DNA of 53,584 nt from positions 1 through 53,584 of the forward strand of contig JARLHC010000006.1 of NCBI GenBank assembly GCA_031292455.1, read 5' to 3'. The position numbers and the translations under genes were made by a program. Within the stretch, counting starts at the first letter, position 1; each line of letters starts with the position of its first letter. This stretch comes from Ignavibacteriaceae bacterium. Its GTDB lineage: Bacteria; Bacteroidota; Ignavibacteria; Ignavibacteriales; Ignavibacteriaceae. This document shows, piece by piece, positions 43,507 through 52,221 of this stretch. The notes beneath the pieces are model-generated. The model had not been told where the DNA came from. It worked only from the letters and a program-made list of their open reading frames with translations, and did not search any database.

Positions 43507-45132
43507 TTACAGATAAATTATCTGATGTTCGAACACATTAATTTCTAGTTCTTCTATAATTCTGTCTATAATTTCGAGTCCATACTTATTAGCATAATAG
43601 ATGAAATTAATCTCTCTTTCCTGAAGATTTTTACCAGGATATAAATTCATCGTTATTTTATCGACCTGTCTTAAAGTTATTTCATATTTTTTCTTTTGAG
43701 CTTCAATAGCTTTTACCTTAAGAGAACTCAAGCTATTGAGAGAATTCTGCTTAAACTTATTTCCTGTTTCGCTCATAGTTTTATCGATTTCAAAAAGTTT
43801 CTCCTGCAACCCATCAAAGATAAGCTCCATTTCATAAGCAGATTTCTTAAATAGTTCTTCAATTAATCCTTCAGACAATTTAGAAATTACTTTATCCTTT
43901 AACTTTTCAGGATCAGTAAATATATCATGCCATTTTAGGTCAAATTTTTCTATCAAAGAATTTATATTTTTCTCCACCAAAGATGCTGATGACCGTGGAT
44001 ATATAATAGGAGGGGCAATATTAAAAATAGGGTAAAGGGGCATAACCTGAGCAAAATATGCTATCTCGCTAGGTCCGCCAACATAAAAAGCAGTAGGAAG
44101 TATATAATCCTGGCAAATGGGTCTAAGCAATACATTAGGGCTAAATTTTTCGGGTTCTTTTTCAATAGTGGAATTAAGCTCTTCAAAAGTAAATTTTTTT
44201 CTTTTCCCTCGAAGCCGAAATTCATTGTCGACCGGCTCGATAAGATATCTTCCCTCTTCATAATTATAAAATAAATTAACCGGCCTGATTTTAACCTGGG
44301 CATGATAAAGCTCTTCAAGAGTTGCACTTACATTAACAATTTTTGTCGTATGCTCTCTGAAATCAGCGATTTCTTTTTTAAAAACAGGGATAAGCATATT
44401 CTTAATATTTTTGTCCTGAGGATCAAATATTATAAGTCCCTGCTGATCAAACAACCAAAACAGCAGGTCGAAAAAAGCCTGTTTAAAAGTTCTACCTTCA
44501 GAATAAAAAGATTTGAGGTTTTCCAGTATCTCCTTTTTATAGTCAGTTTTTCTGAGAATCGTATTAATTTCCTCAAAAAAACTGCTTATTGTATTCTGTA
44601 TTTTCTGATACCCCATGCTTCCCCTGTTAACATCTTCGACCGTACTATCTTTGTATTGAATATTTACAAGCTCATTTTCATCATTAATTAGATTAATGCT
44701 GGAGATTTCGTCAAAATCATGATCATCGCCCTCGAGCCAGAAAACCGGAACGAACTCATAATCTTCATATCTTTCAGAGAGATGTTTACTCAGTTTTACA
44801 GCAGTAATAATTTTATAGATAGTATACATAGGTCCCCCTAATATACCGAGCTGCTGTCCTGTAACCACTGCAAGGGTCTTCTTGCTTTTCAATAGTGAGA
44901 TATTCTTCGCAGTTTTAGGAGATATTTTTCTTCCATCATACTGGTTAGTAATAATATCGGGCAAAACTCCGCAAGAAGCGCGAGGTGATTCTGAAATTAC
45001 CTGAAATAATCGAGAATATTCTTCCCTATCCCTGAAATTATATTTATAAAATGATTTTAGGTTATTAAATTCATAAAGATAATCCAGGAAAAGGTTCTGA
45101 TGCCCAGGAATATCACTGAAATTTATAAACAT
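43507..45132 (-). CDS. bshC: Bacillithiol biosynthesis cysteine ligase BshC
   Basis: Enzyme of 541 residues assigned to the last step of bacillithiol synthesis, addition of cysteine to glucosaminyl-malate. Family signatures include VVTGQQLGILGGPMYTIYK near residue 90, the FVPVFWLEGDDHDFDEI segment, and a C-terminal coiled-coil region. Length is typical. GGAG lies before the ATG. It stands downstream of ctpA-like on the minus strand with a 70-base gap. The other pathway genes (bshA, bshB) are not in this window. The presence of bshC suggests that the cell uses bacillithiol as its low-molecular-weight thiol, as known for several Bacteroidota. Confidence 0.94.
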   Translation of the reverse strand: MFINFSDIPGHQNLFLDYLYEFNNLKSFYKYNFRDREEYSRLFQVISESPRASCGVLPDIITNQYDGRKISPKTAKNISLLKSKKTLAVVTGQQLGILGGPMYTIYKIITAVKLSKHLSERYEDYEFVPVFWLEGDDHDFDEISSINLINDENELVNIQYKDSTVEDVNRGSMGYQKIQNTISSFFEEINTILRKTDYKKEILENLKSFYSEGRTFKQAFFDLLFWLFDQQGLIIFDPQDKNIKNMLIPVFKKEIADFREHTTKIVNVSATLEELYHAQVKIRPVNLFYNYEEGRYLIEPVDNEFRLRGKRKKFTFEELNSTIEKEPEKFSPNVLLRPICQDYILPTAFYVGGPSEIAYFAQVMPLYPIFNIAPPIIYPRSSASLVEKNINSLIEKFDLKWHDIFTDPEKLKDKVISKLSEGLIEELFKKSAYEMELIFDGLQEKLFEIDKTMSETGNKFKQNSLNSLSSLKVKAIEAQKKKYEITLRQVDKITMNLYPGKNLQEREINFIYYANKYGLEIIDRIIEELEINVFEHQIIYL

Positions 45133-45202
45133 TATTTCTCCAAAGAGTTGATAAAATAATCTTATATTAGACAGTTAAAATATAAATTGCTTAATTATAA
45201 GT

Positions 45203-46849
45203 TTAATTCTGTTTAAGCAATTTTTTATAAACATTACTCTCATTTAATATTTTTAGAGCCACCTGGAACTGAACATCATTGTTGAGACTTTCCTTAATTC
45301 TACCTTCATTGCCCATATATCTTGAAGCTAATTCGCTTTTTAATTCGCGCACAATCTCTTTTTTATAAATTCTCAATTCACTATTATCAATTTTTTCAAG
45401 TTGAGTTTTTACTTTTTTAATATCGGAGATCAGGCTTTCTTCAAGTTTTTTTGATTGTGCATCCTTCATTAATTTATCAATCTCCACTTCAGCATCAGAT
45501 TTAAAATTGAACTTCTGCTCAGTTAAATATTTTTCAAATACCGAGAATAACAAGTCGTTATTAAATTTTTTATAATCCATTTTAGGATTATTATAATAAT
45601 AGTGATCAGCAAATTTAAAAAATGTACCGTGAGCCAAAAGATCTTTAGTAATATTTCCCTCAATGTTAAAAGCAACAATAGTATCGGGAGTGATCCCACC
45701 CGCGCTATAAACAATTCTCTTATTATCCGTAAGAAACGAGGAAGGCATAAGAGAGTCAGATACAGCAATTACATTATTTTTGCTGGAATAATTTATTTTC
45801 TGAATACATCTTCCACTCGGAGTATAATATTTAGCTGTAGTTATTTTTAAAGAAGTGTTATAACTTAGCGGTGAAATTGTTTGTACCAGTCCTTTTCCAA
45901 ATGATTTACTACCAAGAATCACTCCCCTGTCATGATCCTGAATAGCACCAGCCACGATTTCAGAAGCTGAAGCTGAACCTTCATTAATAAGTAAGACTAA
46001 CGGAGTATTACCAAGCATTGGTTCCTGATTGGCCAAATACTGTTTATCGCCAGTGTCATCTCGTCCCCGAGTTGAAACAATAAGCTTATTTTTTGGAAGG
46101 AAATCATTGCAAATATCAACTGCGACATCAAGGAGACCTCCCGGATTACCTCTTAGGTCGAAAACAATCGAATTAATTTCTTTAATTGCCCTAAGTTCCT
46201 TTAAATCTTTTTTCATTTCATCAGCTGCAGATCGGCTAAAACTAGATAGTTTCAAATAGACATTGTTACTATTTTCAGGATAGAACCCATAGTAGGTTAT
46301 ATTTTTGACAATTACTTCTTCCCTAATCAAATTAAAAGACAGGGTATCAATATTATCACTTCTAATTATTTTGAGTTCAACAGTACTGCCCGGTTCTCCT
46401 TTAACAAGATTTGAAATATCATCAACATTATCTGGAGTAATTTTCTTTCCACCTGCTTCAAACAGGATATCACCGATCCTAATTCCCTGTCTTTGAGCAG
46501 AATAGCCGTCCATAACCTCCACCACAGTAACATCTTTTCCTCTCACCCCGATAGTAATTCCGACACCGCCATATTTACCATTAGTAATAAGTTCAATTTC
46601 ATCTTTTTTATTTTCATCAATAAAATTAGTATATGGATCCAGGGAACCAAGCATTCCCCGAATACCTGCGCGCATGAATTCCTCCGGATTTATAGTATCG
46701 ACATAATTAAAAGATATCTCCTTATATATTCTAGCAAACAAATCTATGTTTTTATTAATCTGAAAATAAGTATCATCCCTACCCGGGAAAAAACCAGTGA
46801 ACAGAATAATAACCATAACTGGAAGGAAAATTTTCCCTAATCTTCTCAT
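45203..46849 (-). CDS. S41-family C-terminal processing protease
   Basis: Periplasmic serine protease of 548 residues. A signal peptide lies at about 1-24 (RRLGKIFLPVMVIILFTGF). Then come an N-terminal helical domain, a PDZ domain (GGVGITIG, then YSAQRQGIRIGDILFEAGG), and the S41 catalytic domain with the serine in EGSASASEIVAGAIQDHDRG and the lysine in SFGKGLVQT, the Ser-Lys dyad. It resembles CtpA/Prc. The C-terminal 120 residues are helical and lysine-rich. AAGGAG precedes the ATG. It lies two bases after tmk, so ybbR-like, tmk and this gene form one operon. Confidence 0.94.
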   Translation of the reverse strand: MRRLGKIFLPVMVIILFTGFFPGRDDTYFQINKNIDLFARIYKEISFNYVDTINPEEFMRAGIRGMLGSLDPYTNFIDENKKDEIELITNGKYGGVGITIGVRGKDVTVVEVMDGYSAQRQGIRIGDILFEAGGKKITPDNVDDISNLVKGEPGSTVELKIIRSDNIDTLSFNLIREEVIVKNITYYGFYPENSNNVYLKLSSFSRSAADEMKKDLKELRAIKEINSIVFDLRGNPGGLLDVAVDICNDFLPKNKLIVSTRGRDDTGDKQYLANQEPMLGNTPLVLLINEGSASASEIVAGAIQDHDRGVILGSKSFGKGLVQTISPLSYNTSLKITTAKYYTPSGRCIQKINYSSKNNVIAVSDSLMPSSFLTDNKRIVYSAGGITPDTIVAFNIEGNITKDLLAHGTFFKFADHYYYNNPKMDYKKFNNDLLFSVFEKYLTEQKFNFKSDAEVEIDKLMKDAQSKKLEESLISDIKKVKTQLEKIDNSELRIYKKEIVRELKSELASRYMGNEGRIKESLNNDVQFQVALKILNESNVYKKLLKQN

Positions 46850-46851
46850 TT

Positions 46852-47478
46852 TTATACAAACTCCTTCTTTTCAAACAAAATCAATTCATTTACAATAATA
46901 TTATGAATTTCTCCGATATTAAGCGTACCGTCGATTACGCGAAATCTTTTCTCCTGTCCAGCAAGCTGCAGGTAACCATTTCTCACCTTTTCATAGAAAT
47001 GATCCTGAGAGATTTCAATCCTATCCAATTCAGCCGGATGCTTTAGATTTTTTCTATTCGCTGAAACGGATACCGGTATATCGATAAAAAAGGTTATATC
47101 GGGGATAGTATTCTCAATAGCGACATGGTTTATATGCAGAACAGATTCCAAAGAAATACCCCTTCCATATCCCTGGTAGGCGGTAGTAGAATCATGAAAC
47201 CTATCAGAAATTACATAATAACCTTCATCTAAAAAAGGACGTATTTTTTCTCTGACTAATTGAGCTCTAGATGCGGAGAAAAGAAGTATTTCTGATTCTA
47301 TAACCATTTTATAGTTTATTTTATCTAAAAGGATATCCCTAATTTTTTCAGAAATTTCAGTTCCACCTGGTTCCCGTATTAAAAGAACTTTTTTACTTAA
47401 ATTCAATAAATAGTTCTTTAAGAGTTCAACCTGGGTCGATTTGCCACAGAAATCAATACCTTCAAATGTTATAAACAT
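46852..47478 (-). CDS. tmk: Thymidylate kinase
   Basis: Enzyme of 208 residues that phosphorylates dTMP to dTDP. The P-loop is FEGIDFCGKSTQ, the DR motif is VISDRFHDSTTAYQG, and the lid region follows. The P-loop has phenylalanine and cysteine where many tmk proteins have Gly-Ala or Gly-Ser, a variant rather than a defect, since the GKST core is intact. It starts one base after the stop of the YbbR-like gene and ends two bases before the protease gene, so all three are cotranscribed. Confidence 0.95.
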   Translation of the reverse strand: MFITFEGIDFCGKSTQVELLKNYLLNLSKKVLLIREPGGTEISEKIRDILLDKINYKMVIESEILLFSASRAQLVREKIRPFLDEGYYVISDRFHDSTTAYQGYGRGISLESVLHINHVAIENTIPDITFFIDIPVSVSANRKNLKHPAELDRIEISQDHFYEKVRNGYLQLAGQEKRFRVIDGTLNIGEIHNIIVNELILFEKKEFV

Positions 47479-47479
47479 A

Positions 47480-48391
47480 TTAATATTTTTTAATTATATA
47501 ACGTAATCTTTCCGGCTTAATATAAGTCATTGATAAATTAGGGGGCATTTGTATATCAGGTGCCACACTACCCAAAGTATCCAAGACAATATTACGATAA
47601 TTCACAGATACTTTAAATTGATCAGGATCAAGTTTACCAAGAAACTCGATGCCACCTTTTATTCCAATAGATATTTTATTAGGGAGAATGATGACATTTC
47701 TATCCGAAGGGATATTGTTAATTCTTACCGGTAAACCGTCAAAATTCATATCTACAATTTTCTGAACATTAAGGAAAAGAACCGCAAAATTTATATCATA
47801 AGAAATTCCCTCTGCCGGGGTCAAATATATTTTATCTTTTATCTTAGAATCGGCATTTAGATAGGATACAAATTCTGTTTGAGCGGAAGATAAATTTCTT
47901 ATGACGCTCCAGGGGCCATAGACAACGGTAGATTCAGGATAAATATAAACCGGCTGAGCCAATCCATAGCCATTTTTAAATGTAATATTCAGATTTGGAG
48001 TAATTTTCAGTTTTTTTGATGCAATTTTTTCAACTCTAAATGAGAGGGTATCAGGATTAATGTTAACTACTTCCAAATCATTAGCAAGCCATCTATTTTC
48101 ACTTAATGAATTATAAAGATTCAGATTTATTTTTCCACTATCATATTTAGCAGATACATAGAAGTCAGGTTCAGCCGATAAGCTTTCGGCTGCAAGTTTC
48201 CATCCCTTTCCCTTCATTTTGATTATTATATTATTGGGAAGTATTGAGCCGGTAGAATATCCATAAGGCAAATCAATAATTTTAAGTTTAACTTTTATTG
48301 AGGTATAATATTCATTGGACAATGAGATTGAAACCCAAAGCACACTGGAGAAAATGAGTGAAATAATAATAATGTTAATTTTCTTATTCAT
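47480..48391 (-). CDS. YbbR/CdaR-like extracytoplasmic protein
   Basis: Protein of 303 residues with one N-terminal membrane helix (about 5-24) followed by repeated beta-rich segments, each with a pattern like PNNIIIKMKGKGW, the layout of YbbR-like (CdaR) domain proteins. In Firmicutes CdaR regulates the cyclic-di-AMP synthase CdaA; no cdaA gene is in this window, so the parallel is not proven. It is first of the ybbR-tmk-protease operon. Its start at 48391 lies only 27 bases beyond the terminator of the microcompartment operon on the same strand, and the ribosome binding site is weak. Confidence 0.8.
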   Translation of the reverse strand: MNKKINIIIISLIFSSVLWVSISLSNEYYTSIKVKLKIIDLPYGYSTGSILPNNIIIKMKGKGWKLAAESLSAEPDFYVSAKYDSGKINLNLYNSLSENRWLANDLEVVNINPDTLSFRVEKIASKKLKITPNLNITFKNGYGLAQPVYIYPESTVVYGPWSVIRNLSSAQTEFVSYLNADSKIKDKIYLTPAEGISYDINFAVLFLNVQKIVDMNFDGLPVRINNIPSDRNVIILPNKISIGIKGGIEFLGKLDPDQFKVSVNYRNIVLDTLGSVAPDIQMPPNLSMTYIKPERLRYIIKKY

Positions 48392-48418
48392 TTATACAAA
48401 TATAAAGCAAAACAGGTA

Positions 48419-48443
48419 TAAAAAAACTCCACCGAAGGTGGAG
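48419..48443 (-). terminator. Terminator of the microcompartment operon
   Basis: On the minus strand CTCCACC pairs with GGTGGAG around a three-base loop and is followed by seven or more T. It closes the two-gene BMC unit 25 bases past the second stop codon. Confidence 0.93.
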
Positions 48444-48468
48444 CACTTTAATTAAAGTATAAAATATA

Positions 48469-49251
48469 CTAAGATTGTTTTCGGAAGAATTCAATTAATT
48501 CCTGACGGTTAGCTTTTGAGATTTCTCTTCCTTTAATGGGGAAATTTTCCGTATCTCTTGCGAGACGACGCAATTGATGTACATTGAGTGATTCGACTTC
48601 TTCAGATTGAGGCCCGTTCATATCTTCTTTTTGAGCCTGAGGAGAGGTCTTTTTTGTTTTACCCAGAGCTTCCTGCCTTAACCTAGAAATTGTATCGTTA
48701 TTTGCAGTAAACAAATTACCGATTGCATTAGAATCATGTTTTACTTCCAATTCAGATTGTATCACTTTGGATTTAACCTTTGGAGTTGCTTCCTTATGAG
48801 AAACTTCAGGAATTATTGCCTTTTGTGGGGAAGCATTCCGTTTAATATGCTCAGAGGGATGTTGTTCAATTTTCTCCTTAATAACTTCCGTATTTATTGA
48901 TAAATCCTGTTCTTCAGTATTGGATATCTGAGGAGTGGTTTGGATCTCATCAGGTTCAACAACCGGAGAATAGTCATCATCAAGTTCAGGAAACAAGGAA
49001 AGCATTTGAATGTCAGGTTGAGGAATAACGTGAACAGAGACTAATTCGCCCACTTTTTGAGCTGCCGCTGCGCCTGCATCTACCGCAGATTTAACGGCAG
49101 CTACATCTCCAACTATTTTTATCGTAATCAGAGCGGGGTTAGTCTGTTCTTTTCCAACAATTTTAACATTAGCTGCCTTAACCATAGCATCGGCAGCTTC
49201 AATTGCGGCAACTAGACCACGAGTTTCGATCAAGCCTAATGCTTTAGGCAT
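48469..49251 (-). CDS. BMC-H shell protein with long linker and C-terminal module
   Basis: Microcompartment shell protein of 260 residues. Residues 1 to about 82 are one BMC (Pfam 00936-type) domain: [20 protein letters not shown], then VGDVAAVKSAVDAGAAAA and [13 protein letters not shown]. The pore loop, usually glycine/serine-rich, reads QTNPA (36-40), so the pore is probably altered. About 83-219 is polar low-complexity sequence, likely disordered. The last 41 residues, with HQLRRLARDTENFPIKGREI and QELIEFFRK, resemble SAP or Rho-N-type helix-loop-helix segments, hinting at nucleic acid or cargo binding. It starts three bases after the partner gene and is followed by a strong terminator. 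It is not a BMC-T, since only one BMC domain is present. Confidence 0.93.
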   Translation of the reverse strand: MPKALGLIETRGLVAAIEAADAMVKAANVKIVGKEQTNPALITIKIVGDVAAVKSAVDAGAAAAQKVGELVSVHVIPQPDIQMLSLFPELDDDYSPVVEPDEIQTTPQISNTEEQDLSINTEVIKEKIEQHPSEHIKRNASPQKAIIPEVSHKEATPKVKSKVIQSELEVKHDSNAIGNLFTANNDTISRLRQEALGKTKKTSPQAQKEDMNGPQSEEVESLNVHQLRRLARDTENFPIKGREISKANRQELIEFFRKQS

Positions 49252-49254
49252 AAA

Positions 49255-49533
49255 TTACTTTCTTTTAGGCAGAATAACTTCTACTTCTGCGTGCGGGCGT
49301 GGGATTACATGAACTGACACCAGTTCCCCAACGCGTTGAGCTGCTGCTGCACCGGCATCAGTAGCTGCTTTTACTGCTCCTACATCTCCTCTGACCATAA
49401 CAGTGACATAACCGCCACCAATGGTTTCTTTTCCAATAAGTTCAACTTTAGCAGCTTTAACCATAGCATCGGCCGCTTCAATAGCACCGACAAGACCTTT
49501 GGTCTCAATCATTCCAAGTGCATCAAGTGTCAT
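49255..49533 (-). CDS. BMC-H microcompartment shell protein (PduA/EutM-like)
   Basis: Single-domain hexameric shell protein of 92 residues, forming the flat facets of bacterial microcompartments. The family motifs are [40 protein letters not shown] and [14 protein letters not shown]. The pore loop is TIGGG (37-41), small and glycine-rich like canonical PduA/EutM. A short basic tail (LPKRK) follows. GGGAG (49541-49545) lies seven bases before the ATG. It is first gene of a two-gene operon with its own promoter (TTGACA-17-TATTTT) and terminator. No pentameric BMC-P, BMC-T or signature enzyme gene lies in the window. Confidence 0.97.
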   Translation of the reverse strand: MTLDALGMIETKGLVGAIEAADAMVKAAKVELIGKETIGGGYVTVMVRGDVGAVKAATDAGAAAAQRVGELVSVHVIPRPHAEVEVILPKRK

Positions 49534-49568
49534 ATAAATGCTCCCAATAATAAATTTTTCTATATCCG

Positions 49569-49597
49569 AAAATAGTTTACCTGTGATTAAATGTCAA
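49569..49597 (-). promoter_or_regulatory. Strong sigma-70 promoter of the microcompartment operon
   Basis: On the minus strand TTGACA (49597-49592, perfect consensus) and TATTTT (49574-49569) are spaced by 17 bases, predicting a start near 49562. The promoter is framed by two copies of ATGCTCCCAA (plus strand 49538-49547 and 49605-49614). Confidence 0.7.
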
Positions 49598-49618
49598 TTA
49601 TTTTATGCTCCCAAAGCA

Positions 49619-50047
49619 TTAATTTAATGAATTAAGGTACTCCTGGAGGATAATTGAGGCAGAGCCCATGTCAATAAGTCCTTTATCTCTTCTTTTTTTC
49701 CTACCCGAGACAGTCTGGATAATAATTTCTTTAGCTTTTTGAGAAGAATTACTTTCATCCCATTCGATAATATCCAAGGCATATCTTTTAAATAATAATT
49801 CTTTGAATTTCAAAATAGCTGGAGCATTTGAAGAAAGATTACCATTTAGCTGGTAGGGTATACCGAGAATAATTTTAACCACTTGTCTTTCTTTGATCAC
49901 CTGATCAAGATTATTCCAAAGCTTATCGTCATTAAGAATAGTTTTATAATTATAGGCGAAAATCAAAAGCGGATCACTAAGAGCAAGACCTATTCTTTTT
50001 GCACCATAATCGATAGCTAAGATTCTTTTAATGTCTTCATCATTCAT
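49619..50047 (-). CDS. ruvX: Putative pre-16S rRNA nuclease / RuvX
   Basis: RNase H-fold nuclease of the YqgF/RuvX family, 142 residues, that takes part in 16S rRNA 5'-end maturation and has been linked to Holliday-junction cleavage. The motifs are ILAIDYGAKRIGLALSD (first catalytic aspartate), ILGIPYQLNG and WDESNSSQKA. DMGSASIILQEYL near the end carries the last acidic residue. It overlaps the end of the relA/spoT gene by one base (TGATG), so it is translated from the same mRNA. There is no clear terminator before the microcompartment promoter. Confidence 0.95.
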   Translation of the reverse strand: MNDEDIKRILAIDYGAKRIGLALSDPLLIFAYNYKTILNDDKLWNNLDQVIKERQVVKIILGIPYQLNGNLSSNAPAILKFKELLFKRYALDIIEWDESNSSQKAKEIIIQTVSGRKKRRDKGLIDMGSASIILQEYLNSLN

Positions 50048-52221
50048 CAGATACTTTGGAACCTTTCAACTGAATATACTCCTTTTATTTTCTTTATTCT
50101 TTCGATAATTCTATTTAAGTGTTCGATATTATGGACATACAATGTAATATTCCCCTCAAAAGTAGAGTCATTAGTATTGATATTTATTGATTTAATATTA
50201 GTATTCTGATAAGAAACGATAGCATGGGACAAATCGTTAAGAATGCCGGGCGAATCCTCTCCAAGAACTGAAAGTCCACCAACGAAGAGAGTACTTTCGG
50301 CCTGTGGCCATTGAACACTAACAAGTTTGCTAGAATCTTTTTCAGAGATTTTAATTAAATTATTACAAGTTTTACGATGAATCTTAATCCCCTCTCCTGT
50401 GGTAATATAACCAATGACAGGATCGCCGGGTATGGGGTTACAGCATTTAGCATACGAGTAAAGAATTCCAGAATCTTTTCCATCTACCAATATTCCGCCG
50501 ATATCAGTCCTAGCAATATTAGCGAATTTATCGAATTCCAGTTCAGGGACACGATCCTTTTTTTCTTCTTTTTCCTCAGTGGCCAGCAGAACCTCGTCAA
50601 GATTTATTTTATCCTGGGCAATAGCTTTATAGAATTGTTTAACAGAATCAAATTTAAGATTAAGAACAAGCTTATTGATTTCGGCCTGATTAAATGAGAG
50701 TTTATGTTTTTTAATTTTTTTGTCCCAGATCTCTTTACCCAGATTTATAAAATCATCTTCCTCCTTATTGATCCATTTTCTAATAACTGCTTTTGCATGG
50801 TGAGTAACGACAAATTTTCCCCAACTTTTATTAGGATGTTGATTCTTGGATGTAATAATCTCAACCTGATCGCCACTATGAAGAACGGAATCGAGGGGGA
50901 CGATCTTACCATTAACTTTTGCACCTATGCAATGGAATCCTACCTTGCTATGGATTTCAAAAGCAAAATCGACAGGAGAGGAGTTAATGGGCAGCCGTTT
51001 AAGATCACCCTTGGGTGTGAATACGTAAATTTCATCCTGGTACAGATTGAGCTTGAAGCTCTCCATCAAGCCTTTACGACCTTCATCTTTAGATGCGTTT
51101 TCAAAAATATCCCTTATCCAGTTAACCCAATTTTCCAGATCTTTATCTGAGGCGGCTTTATTTTCTTTATAACGCCAATGAGCTGCAACGCCTTTTTCAG
51201 CAACCTCATTCATTTTAAGAGTTCTTATCTGAACTTCAACAAGCTTACCGTCCGGGCCGACAACAGTTGTATGAATGGACTGGTAATTATTGTTTTTAGG
51301 AATTGAGATATAATCTTTGAACCTATCGGGCACAGGAATATAAATTTGATTAACAATACCGAGGATGGTATAGCAGTCGAATATATTAGGAGTATCAAGA
51401 ATTATCCTTATTGCGAATAGATCATATATCTCTTCAAAAGGTTTATTACGGCGGACCATTTTGCGATATATGCTGTAAAGATGTTTAGGGCGTCCGATTA
51501 TTTCATATTTAAGTTTATATTCTTCGAGTTTTTCTATAATAGGGTCAGAAAACTTTTTAATATAGTTTTCCCTTTCCCTTCTATTGCTTTTAATTTTTCT
51601 GGCAATTTCCTCATAAGCTTCATTGTTCAGGTATTTAAAAGATAGGTCTTCCAGTTCCCATTTTACACGTCCCAATCCGAACCTGTTGGCAAAGGGTGCA
51701 TAAATTTCGAGAGTTTCCTGAGCTATTCTTCTTTGTTTTTCGGGATTAACAAATTCAAGGGTACGCATATTATGAAGGCGGTCAGCAAACTTAACAAGAA
51801 TGACCCTTACATCTTTTACCATAGAGAGGAGAAGTTTACGATAGTTTTCTGCCTGGGTGATTTCCTGTCCCCTAAAAATCCCACTAATCTTAGTAACACC
51901 ATCGACTATATCTGCGATTTCTTTACTAAATTCTCTTGCGATCAGATCGGTGTTAAAATCAGTATCTTCAACAACATCATGAAGTAAAGCACTAATAACT
52001 GTGGTATCGTCGAGGGGAAATTCCGTTGCAACAATCATGGCCACTTCGAAGGGATGGGTAAAGTATGGCTCACCGGAAGCACGCAGATCATTTTTATGAG
52101 CTTCAATAGAGAACTCAAACGCTCTGATCAGCAATGGTTCATTAACGCTTTGAAGATGCTTTTTACACATATCTAAAAGCTCATCTAACATCTTCTTATG
52201 TTTGGGGTTACTTATACTCAT
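50047..52221 (-). CDS. Bifunctional (p)ppGpp synthetase/hydrolase (Rel/SpoT type)
   Basis: Stringent-response enzyme of 724 residues. The N-terminal HD hydrolase domain is intact: HPFEVAMIVATEF, then ALLHDVVEDTDF with the HD pair and FADRLHNMRTL. The synthetase domain follows (YSIYRKM, FAIRIILDT and the substrate loop near VQIRTLKMNEVAEKGVAAHW, 20 residues). Then come a TGS domain (YVFTPKGDLKRLP, FAFEIHSKVG), a zinc-finger-like region with CCNPIPGDP and an ACT domain at the C-terminus. Both activities are likely. It is the only such gene in the window and its stop overlaps the ruvX start. Divergent from the VWA-domain gene, with 326 bases between them. Confidence 0.96.
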   Translation of the reverse strand: MSISNPKHKKMLDELLDMCKKHLQSVNEPLLIRAFEFSIEAHKNDLRASGEPYFTHPFEVAMIVATEFPLDDTTVISALLHDVVEDTDFNTDLIAREFSKEIADIVDGVTKISGIFRGQEITQAENYRKLLLSMVKDVRVILVKFADRLHNMRTLEFVNPEKQRRIAQETLEIYAPFANRFGLGRVKWELEDLSFKYLNNEAYEEIARKIKSNRRERENYIKKFSDPIIEKLEEYKLKYEIIGRPKHLYSIYRKMVRRNKPFEEIYDLFAIRIILDTPNIFDCYTILGIVNQIYIPVPDRFKDYISIPKNNNYQSIHTTVVGPDGKLVEVQIRTLKMNEVAEKGVAAHWRYKENKAASDKDLENWVNWIRDIFENASKDEGRKGLMESFKLNLYQDEIYVFTPKGDLKRLPINSSPVDFAFEIHSKVGFHCIGAKVNGKIVPLDSVLHSGDQVEIITSKNQHPNKSWGKFVVTHHAKAVIRKWINKEEDDFINLGKEIWDKKIKKHKLSFNQAEINKLVLNLKFDSVKQFYKAIAQDKINLDEVLLATEEKEEKKDRVPELEFDKFANIARTDIGGILVDGKDSGILYSYAKCCNPIPGDPVIGYITTGEGIKIHRKTCNNLIKISEKDSSKLVSVQWPQAESTLFVGGLSVLGEDSPGILNDLSHAIVSYQNTNIKSININTNDSTFEGNITLYVHNIEHLNRIIERIKKIKGVYSVERFQSI

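Noticed and set aside
44302-44691. Plus-strand 129-codon frame inside bshC
   Set aside because: Antisense shadow of a complete, recognised gene.
50704-51150. Plus-strand 148-codon frame inside the relA/spoT gene
   Set aside because: Antisense shadow of a complete, recognised gene.
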